Assembly: GCA_964449175.1 (NCBI GenBank)
Contig: CAYUYH010000074.1
Location: 1 to 11,308 of the forward strand
Source: CAYUYH01 sp964449175
GTDB lineage: Bacteria > Planctomycetota > Phycisphaerae > SM23-33
Direction of reading: 5' to 3'
DNA: 11,308 nt
Positions 6,565-11,308 of the stretch are shown here, one piece after another. The notes below the pieces were generated by a model. It was not told the DNA's origin and searched no databases. It worked only from the letters and a program-made list of their open reading frames with translations. Every line of letters begins with the position of its first letter. Position 1 is the stretch's first letter. Made by a program: the position numbers and the translations under genes.

Positions 6565-8289
6565 ATGCGAGTCACGACGGCTAGACGAATCTGCCAGGTG
6601 TTCTTCCTGCTGCTATTCGTGTGGTTGGCCGTCGTGACGACGCTGGGCCCGGCCTGGTGGCAGATGCGCGGTTGGCCGGTGAACCTGATGCTGGCGATCG
6701 ACCCGCTGGTGGCGGCGGCTACGGCCCTGGCGACCGGGACGCTGTACGCCGGGCTGGCGCTGGGGGCGGCCACGCTCATGGTGACGATCCTGCTGGGGCG
6801 CGTCTTCTGTGGCTGGGTGTGCCCGTTCGGCACGATGCACCAGTTCCTCGGCTGGCTTGGCCGGCGCGGCCGACCTGCCAAGCGAAAGATCGCCGCCAAC
6901 CGATATCGTCGTGCGCAGTCGATCAAGTACTACATGCTGGCCGCGATGCTGGCGGCTGCGGCCGTTAGGCCGGCGTCATTGCTGACGGGCCTGCTGGATC
7001 CCATCCCGCTCGTCCAGCGCTCCGTGACGCTGACGGTGCTGCCCCTGGCCGACGCACACGCGCGGGCGCTCGCCACGACGCAGCGGCTCTACGAGTGGTC
7101 GTGGCTGATCGGCGGCATCTTCCTGGCGGCGCTGTTGCTGAACTTCGTCGTGCCGCGATTCTACTGCCGGTTCGTTTGCCCGCTCGGCGCGCTGCTGGGC
7201 GTCTGCGGGCGGTTCGCCGTCTTCCGCGTCGGCAAGAGCGCGCCGACTTGCAGCAATTGCCAACTGTGCGAGGCCGACTGCGAGGGCGCCTGCCAACCGG
7301 CGACACGGATCCGAACGGCTGAGTGCGTGCTGTGCATGAACTGCCTGCACGTCTGCGGCGAAGGCATGATGCGATACGGCGCGGGCAAGTCCGCCGCCGG
7401 CGAGGTTGCCTCGCCGGACGTGTCGCGTCGCGGCGTGCTGCTGTCGCTGATCGGCGGCGTGGCGGCTGTGCCGCTGATCCGCCTGGGCGGAAAGACCGGA
7501 TCGAACTGGAACCCATCGATCATCCGCCCGCCCGGCGCGCTCGACGAGGAACGCTTTCTCCAGCGCTGCATCCGTTGCGGGCAGTGCATGAAGATCTGCC
7601 CCACGAATGTCCTCCAGCCTGGCGGCCTGGCCGGGGGGCTGGAGGGCCTCTGGACGCCCGTGCTGAACAACCGGATCGGCACCAGCGGCTGTCAGCTCAA
7701 CTGCGTCGCATGCGGCAGCGTCTGCCCGACGGCGGCGATTAGGCCGATCACCCTGGACGAGAAACTCGGCCGCGGCGAGTTCGCCTCGGCCGGCCCCGTC
7801 CGCCTGGGCGCCGCCTTCGTAGACCGCAGCCGCTGCCTGCCATGGGCGATGGGCGTCCCCTGCATCGTCTGCCAGGAGAATTGCCCGGTCAGCCCCAAGG
7901 CCATCTTCGTCCGCGAGGAGTTCAGCACGATTCGCGGCGGTCGGCTGGTCGTGGCCGCAGTGCGCGGCGCGAGGATCGAGCTTGCCAAGGCGGCGTTTTC
8001 CGACGGGCAGCTTGCCGGCGGCGACTACTATTGTCTGTCAGCCGGCCTGCGGCAGCGGATCGAAGCCAACGAGCCCGCGGCTGTCATCCTGGCCGGCGAG
8101 CCAGCGCAAGTGCCGTCGCATGGCCAGGTTGCGGAAATCCAGGTGCGCCTGCAGCTCCCCTTTGTGGATGTCCGCGCCTGCATCGGATGCGGCGTGTGCG
8201 AGCACGAGTGCCCCGTCAGCGGCAAGCGGGCGATCCGGGTGACCGCCGAGAACGAATCCCGCAGTCGGGAGCGGTCGCTGCTGCTATGA
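6565..8289 (+). CDS. NapH-NapG fusion: membrane polyferredoxin with six predicted [4Fe-4S] sites
   Basis: A 574-residue electron-transfer protein in two halves. Residues 1-270 look like NapH/CcoG: helices near 9-29, 41-77, 122-144 and 178-198, the two CxxxCP motifs C82/C86 and C201/C205, and two ferredoxin motifs (C229-C239 and C254-C264). Residues 287-306 form an internal hydrophobic stretch beginning SRRGVLLSL, like the Tat signal of NapG. Residues 330-560 look like NapG, with four cysteine sets ending in CP: C335-C345, C376-C387, C424-C440 and C539-C549. In Nap systems these are separate proteins passing quinol electrons to the periplasm; no napA/napB is present, so the acceptor is unknown. 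ATG 6565 has AGGAAG at 6554-6559, better than GTG 6550, which has no ribosome site. Confidence 0.85.
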   Translation: MRVTTARRICQVFFLLLFVWLAVVTTLGPAWWQMRGWPVNLMLAIDPLVAAATALATGTLYAGLALGAATLMVTILLGRVFCGWVCPFGTMHQFLGWLGRRGRPAKRKIAANRYRRAQSIKYYMLAAMLAAAAVRPASLLTGLLDPIPLVQRSVTLTVLPLADAHARALATTQRLYEWSWLIGGIFLAALLLNFVVPRFYCRFVCPLGALLGVCGRFAVFRVGKSAPTCSNCQLCEADCEGACQPATRIRTAECVLCMNCLHVCGEGMMRYGAGKSAAGEVASPDVSRRGVLLSLIGGVAAVPLIRLGGKTGSNWNPSIIRPPGALDEERFLQRCIRCGQCMKICPTNVLQPGGLAGGLEGLWTPVLNNRIGTSGCQLNCVACGSVCPTAAIRPITLDEKLGRGEFASAGPVRLGAAFVDRSRCLPWAMGVPCIVCQENCPVSPKAIFVREEFSTIRGGRLVVAAVRGARIELAKAAFSDGQLAGGDYYCLSAGLRQRIEANEPAAVILAGEPAQVPSHGQVAEIQVRLQLPFVDVRACIGCGVCEHECPVSGKRAIRVTAENESRSRERSLLL

Positions 8290-8398
8290 TGTCCAGGGCG
8301 CCGGCGGCGCGAAGAACAAGATGAGCAGACGCCCGCAATCAGCCCTCGGCCGCAGGCGTTTAGAGAGGCGCCTCGGAGTTGCTTGAAGGAGCCAGAAT

Positions 8399-9649
8399 AT
8401 GCCTTCCAACACGAACGATCTGTCCCGCAGGGATTTCCTCACCGCCGCCGCCGTCGCCGGCGCCGGCGCGGTGCTGGGCGCAGCCGGCAAGATCGCCGTG
8501 GGCCAGACCGCCCCGGCGACCAAGCCCGTCGCCCCGCCTCCGTCAGCCGTCGGCAAGCCCGTGGGCCGACGGGAATTCGGCAAGTCGGGCGTGGAGGTCG
8601 CCATGCTGTCGCTTGGCGGCATCTTCGACATCGCCGCAAACCAGCTCATGCTCACCCAGGCGCTGAAGTGGGGCGTCGACTACTGGGACACGGCCGCTGC
8701 CTACCCCCGCGGGAGCGAGCGGGGCATCGGCATGTTCCTCGAGGCCAACCCCGCCGAGCGCAAGAGGGTCTTCCTGGTCACCAAGGCCAAGGACGCCGAC
8801 GCCGCGGAGATGGAGGCCAGCCTCGATGCGTCGCTGGGGAAGTTGAGGACCAACTACGTGGACATGTTCTTCGTGCACGGCGTCGGCGGGCCCGACAGGA
8901 TCGCCAGCAGGGGCGATGAGTGGAAGGCCCTGGCCGCCAAGCTCAAGGCCGCCGGCAAGATTCGCCTGTTCGGCTTCTCGGCTCACAGCAACATGGCTGA
9001 GAGCCTGCAAGCGGCGGCGAAGGCGGGCTTCATCGACGGCATCATGCTGGCCTACAACTTCCGCGTCATGAACGGCGACGCGATGACGGGCGCCGTCGAG
9101 GCCGCCCAAAAGGCCGGCATCGGCCTGACGGCGATGAAGACCCAGGGCCGCGGATCACGCAGCCAGCCGAGCGAAGCTGAGATCGCGATGATCGATCGGT
9201 TCACCGCCAAGGGCTTCAAGAAGGAGCAGGCAGCCCTGAAGGCCGTCTGGTCCGACGAGCGCATCTCCGCCGTTTGCTCGCAGATGACCAACCTCAGCCA
9301 GTTGCAGGACAACTACCTTGCCGCCATCGACAAGACGACGCTGTCCGCAGCCGACCGCGAGGCGATGGTGCGATACGCCGGGGCAAGCTGCTCGCAGTAC
9401 TGCGCCGGCTGCGCCAACATCTGCGAGTCCGCGACCGCCGGCTCGCCGCCCATTGCGGACGTGATGCGGTACCTGATGTACCACGGCGAGTACGGCTCGG
9501 TCGATGAGGCCCGCCGGCTGTTCGCCAAGCTGCCGCCCGCCGCGCGCAGGCTGCTGGCGCGGGCGGACTACTCGCTCGCCGAGCGGCGCTGCCCGCAGCA
9601 CATGGCCATCGGCGAACTGATGCGACAGGCCGGGCGAATCCTCGCCTGA
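8399..9649 (+). CDS. Tat-exported aldo/keto reductase with C-terminal Fe-S motif
   Basis: A 416-residue aldo/keto reductase family protein. The start carries a clear Tat signal, LSRRDFLTAAA (residues 8-18) plus an Ala/Gly-rich hydrophobic stretch to about 35, then a Pro/Ala linker. The barrel begins near 56 (GRREFGKSGVEVAMLSLGG). All four classic catalytic residues are present: D97 (YWDTAAAY), Y102, K129 (VTKAKD) and H160 (FFVHGVG). The C-terminus adds C331, C335, C338 and C342, with C398 in RRCPQHMAI, consistent with one [4Fe-4S] cluster. Cytoplasmic relatives use NAD(P)H, which is scarce outside the cytoplasm, so electrons may instead arrive via the Fe-S cluster (inference). ATG 8399 has AAGGAG at 8386-8391. 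It follows the NapHG gene by 109 bp and may share its transcript. Confidence 0.88.
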   Translation: MPSNTNDLSRRDFLTAAAVAGAGAVLGAAGKIAVGQTAPATKPVAPPPSAVGKPVGRREFGKSGVEVAMLSLGGIFDIAANQLMLTQALKWGVDYWDTAAAYPRGSERGIGMFLEANPAERKRVFLVTKAKDADAAEMEASLDASLGKLRTNYVDMFFVHGVGGPDRIASRGDEWKALAAKLKAAGKIRLFGFSAHSNMAESLQAAAKAGFIDGIMLAYNFRVMNGDAMTGAVEAAQKAGIGLTAMKTQGRGSRSQPSEAEIAMIDRFTAKGFKKEQAALKAVWSDERISAVCSQMTNLSQLQDNYLAAIDKTTLSAADREAMVRYAGASCSQYCAGCANICESATAGSPPIADVMRYLMYHGEYGSVDEARRLFAKLPPAARRLLARADYSLAERRCPQHMAIGELMRQAGRILA

Positions 9650-9671
9650 TTCTGGTCTGTGCGGGCGGGAT

Positions 9672-9715
9672 GACGGGCCACCAGTGCCGCGGAGCGGGGC
9701 CGCTTGAAGCCCGTC
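9672..9715 (+). other. Inverted repeat after the aldo/keto reductase gene
   Basis: GACGGGC at 9672-9678 is the exact reverse complement of GCCCGTC at 9709-9715. The 30-nt loop holds a nested GCGG/CCGC pair (9689-9692 with 9700-9703). It could form a stable branched hairpin that ends the upstream transcript or protects its 3' end. No T run follows, so it is not a standard intrinsic terminator. Confidence 0.4.
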
Positions 9716-9736
9716 TGGCATTGACGGTTCAGCCTG

Positions 9737-9745
9737 TGGTAGAAT
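9737..9745 (+). promoter_or_regulatory. Extended -10 promoter candidate for nfnAB
   Basis: TGGTAGAAT is a TGn-extended -10 element (TAGAAT at 9740-9745). TTGACG at 9721-9726 lies upstream, but the 13-bp spacer is too short to act as its -35, so the extended -10 would have to carry recognition. A start near 9752 gives a leader of about 114 nt before nfnA. Confidence 0.4.
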
Positions 9746-9764
9746 GTCTTGGTGGATTGCTCGT

Positions 9765-9854
9765 CTGCCTCCGCTGCACTGGGAGTGCGGTCCTGTGAAC
9801 CGTGCCGTCCCGGTGCCCCGCCACCGCGGGGCCGCCAGGCCGGCAGTGTTTTTT
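9765..9854 (+). promoter_or_regulatory. Structured leader upstream of nfnA with hairpins and a T6 run
   Basis: The leader holds a small hairpin GCACT-GGG-AGTGC (9776-9788) and a strong one, GCCCCGC-CACC-GCGGGGC (9815-9832), which extends outward by three more pairs with one bulge. CTGCC (9765-9769) or CACTG (9777-9781) can pair with GGCAG/CAGTG at 9842-9848, directly before six T residues (9849-9854). Mutually exclusive pairings followed by a T run resemble a transcription attenuator. The ribosome site GGGAG (9855-9859) follows at once. It matches no riboswitch class I recognise, and GC-rich DNA readily gives chance stems. Confidence 0.35.
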
Positions 9855-9865
9855 GGGAGCGAAAA

Positions 9866-10714
9866 GTGCATCGTGTCGTGGCCAGAGAGGCGCTGAGCGA
9901 AAACGTCGTGCGGCTCGAAGTCCAGGCCGCCCGGATAGCCGAGGTGCGCCGCCCTGGTCAGTTCGTGATCGTGCGGGCGGCCGACGGCGGCGAGAGAATC
10001 CCGCTGACCATCGCCGACACCGACGGCCAGGCCGGCACGATCAGCCTGGTGATCCAGCGCGTCGGCAAGACCACCGCGCTGCTGACCTCGTTGGAAGTCG
10101 GCGACGCGATCAGGGACATCGTGGGCCCGCTGGGTCGGCCGACCGAACTGGTGGAGTGCGAGCACGCCGTCTGCGTGGGCGGCGGCGTCGGCACGGCTGT
10201 GGTATATCCGATCGCCAAGGCGCTCGCGGATCGCGGCACAGCCGTCACCACGATCATCGGCGGCAGGACGAAGGAGCTGGTGATCCTCGAAAAGCAGATG
10301 CAGGCCATCTGCCGCGAAGTCCACGTGACCACCGACGACGGCAGCTACGGCCGGCGGGGTCTGGTCACCGACGCACTGGCCGACGTGCTTGCCTCGGCCA
10401 AGCCGGCGGCCGGCGTGGTCTACGCCGTCGGGCCCGTGCCCATGATGAAGGCCGTCTGCGACCTGACGCGGCAGGCGGGCGTCAGGACCATCGTCAGCCT
10501 AAACCCGATCATGGTCGACGGAACGGGCATGTGCGGCGGCTGTCGCGTCAGCGTCGGCGGGGAGACCCACTTCGCCTGCGTCGACGGGCCTGAATTCGAC
10601 GGGCACGAAGTGGACTTCGACGAGCTGGCCGACCGGCTGACCGCCTACCACTCCCAGGAGCGACACTCAGCCGAGCAGTGCAAGCTCTTCCAGCAAACCG
10701 ACCGGGGGGACTAG
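9866..10714 (+). CDS. nfnA: NfnA/SudB-type FAD- and [2Fe-2S]-containing reductase subunit
   Basis: A 282-residue protein of the ferredoxin-NADP reductase fold, the small subunit of the NADH-dependent ferredoxin:NADP oxidoreductase (NfnAB) or of the related sulfide dehydrogenase. Seen: an FAD-binding R-x-P-L-T motif at 44-48 (ERIPLTIAD), a nucleotide-binding CVGGGVGTA (103-111), and the C-terminal [2Fe-2S] region MVDGTGMCGGC (216-226) with C223, C226 and C238. D218 fits the Asp/three-Cys ligation known for this subunit. The start is GTG 9866, with GGGAG 6 bp upstream; the open frame back to TTG 9749 adds residues with no family resemblance and runs through the leader. The nfnB-like gene follows after 21 bp, the usual order. 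NfnAB and SudAB are hard to tell apart by sequence. Confidence 0.88.
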   Translation: MHRVVAREALSENVVRLEVQAARIAEVRRPGQFVIVRAADGGERIPLTIADTDGQAGTISLVIQRVGKTTALLTSLEVGDAIRDIVGPLGRPTELVECEHAVCVGGGVGTAVVYPIAKALADRGTAVTTIIGGRTKELVILEKQMQAICREVHVTTDDGSYGRRGLVTDALADVLASAKPAAGVVYAVGPVPMMKAVCDLTRQAGVRTIVSLNPIMVDGTGMCGGCRVSVGGETHFACVDGPEFDGHEVDFDELADRLTAYHSQERHSAEQCKLFQQTDRGD

Positions 10715-10735
10715 AACGGCCGAGCTTCCGCCACC

Positions 10736-11308
10736 ATGACGCCAGCCAAACCGGACAAGATAGCCAACGACCTGACCGCCAAGGAACGCATGGCCATCGC
10801 GCGCCAGGAGATGCCCCAGCGCGAGGCGACCGAACGAAACACGGACTTCAAGGAGGTCAACCTCGGCTTCGACGAGAAGCTGGCCATGCTGGAAGCGCGG
10901 CGCTGCCTCCAGTGCAAGACTCGCCCGTGCGTGGCCGGCTGCCCTGTCGGCGTGAAGATACCGGAGTTCCTGGACCTTGTCGCTCGCGGCGAGTTCGTCG
11001 AGGCGGCGAAGCTGATGTACCTCGACAACGACCTGCCAGCGCTCGCGGGAAGAGTCTGCCCGCAGGAGATCCAGTGCGAGGGCAAGTGCGTCCGCGCGAA
11101 GAAGGGGGAGTCCGTCGCGATCGGGCACCTGGAGCGGTTCATCGCCGACTGGCGCCGCGCCCACAAGCAGGCCGGCGGCACGGAGGCGCCCGTTGCGTCG
11201 AGCGGCTTCGCGGTGGCGGTCGTCGGCAGCGGACCGGCCGGCCTGACGGCCGCGGGGCAACTGGCGAGGATGGGCCACAAGGTCACGATGTTTGGAGCCT
11301 TCCATTTG
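10736..11308 (+). CDS. nfnB: NfnB/SudA (GltD-like) subunit, 3' truncated by the window
   Basis: The first 191 residues of the large flavoprotein subunit, which pairs with NfnA to couple NADPH to NADH plus ferredoxin in the cytoplasm; full-length relatives are about 460-480 residues. Seen: the N-terminal GltD-type Fe-S domain with C57, C60, C65 and C69 (CLQCKTRPCVAGCP), the second set C108, C114 and C118 (VCPQEIQCEGKC), and the FAD-binding VVGSGPAGLTAA (162-173). ATG 10736 is the first possible start after an in-frame TAG that ends nfnA, but has no obvious ribosome site, so coupling to nfnA translation is likely. At the very end the usual VTxFEAFH reads VTMFGAFH, with glycine in place of the FAD-ribose-binding acid. 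Glutamate synthase small subunit is the alternative, but the adjacent nfnA favours Nfn/Sud. Confidence 0.88.
   Translation, partial: MTPAKPDKIANDLTAKERMAIARQEMPQREATERNTDFKEVNLGFDEKLAMLEARRCLQCKTRPCVAGCPVGVKIPEFLDLVARGEFVEAAKLMYLDNDLPALAGRVCPQEIQCEGKCVRAKKGESVAIGHLERFIADWRRAHKQAGGTEAPVASSGFAVAVVGSGPAGLTAAGQLARMGHKVTMFGAFHL

Noticed and set aside
8290..8398. Terminator or promoter between the NapHG fusion and the aldo/keto reductase gene
   Set aside because: Only a short palindrome GAGGCGCCTC is seen, with no T run and no convincing -35/-10 pair, so read-through is the simpler reading.
9750..9854. Possible small SRP (4.5S) RNA, because TGTGAACC and a ~100-nt length with a T run look similar
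   Set aside because: The diagnostic GGAAGG tetraloop region and the following AGCAG are absent on both strands.
9749..9865. N-terminal extension of nfnA from TTG 9749
   Set aside because: It adds 39 residues without family resemblance and overlaps the likely transcription start; GTG 9866 has a well-placed GGGAG.
10728..10740. Kozak-like CCGCCACCATG at the nfnB start
   Set aside because: It is a chance match in GC-rich bacterial DNA; the surrounding genes are clearly bacterial.

Overview
The window is GC-rich DNA carrying eleven genes, all on the + strand and tightly packed. Gene content suggests an anaerobic or facultatively anaerobic bacterium, most likely a planctomycete (Phycisphaerae-like). 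The reasons are a DUF6599-type protein, Tat-exported redox proteins, a polyferredoxin, and an NfnAB-type ferredoxin/NAD(P)H transhydrogenase pair. This taxonomic guess rests on gene style only; an acidobacterium or another GC-rich anaerobe is not excluded. There are no rRNA, tRNA, CRISPR or transposase genes.

Layout. (1) 1-791: C-terminal part of a polytopic membrane protein, probably a GT-C type glycosyltransferase. (2) 814-1931: a near-consensus promoter, then thiS and thiG, the thiazole-forming sulfur carrier and synthase. (3) 1941-2024: an intergenic block of degenerate 8-bp tandem repeats. (4) 2031-4462: a small unknown three-helix membrane protein overlapping a DinG/YoaA-type iron-sulfur helicase by 10 bp. 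(5) 4568-8289: a tight operon of a membrane-anchored DUF6599-like protein, a Tat-exported DUF362 protein and a NapH-NapG fusion with six predicted [4Fe-4S] sites. (6) 8399-9649: a Tat-exported aldo/keto reductase with a C-terminal iron-sulfur motif. (7) 9650-9865: a structured intergenic region with an extended -10 promoter candidate and a leader ending in a T6 run. (8) 9866-11308: nfnA (sudB-like) and the 5' part of nfnB (sudA/gltD-like), which runs off the window.

How they may work together. Genes 5-6 look like an envelope electron-transfer module. The NapHG fusion could draw electrons from the quinol pool and pass them across the membrane through its clusters, with the exported DUF362, DUF6599 and aldo/keto reductase proteins as partners or terminal enzymes. 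NfnAB downstream would balance NADH, NADPH and ferredoxin in the cytoplasm. The substrate of the envelope module cannot be read from the sequence. It is the best candidate here for an undescribed system.
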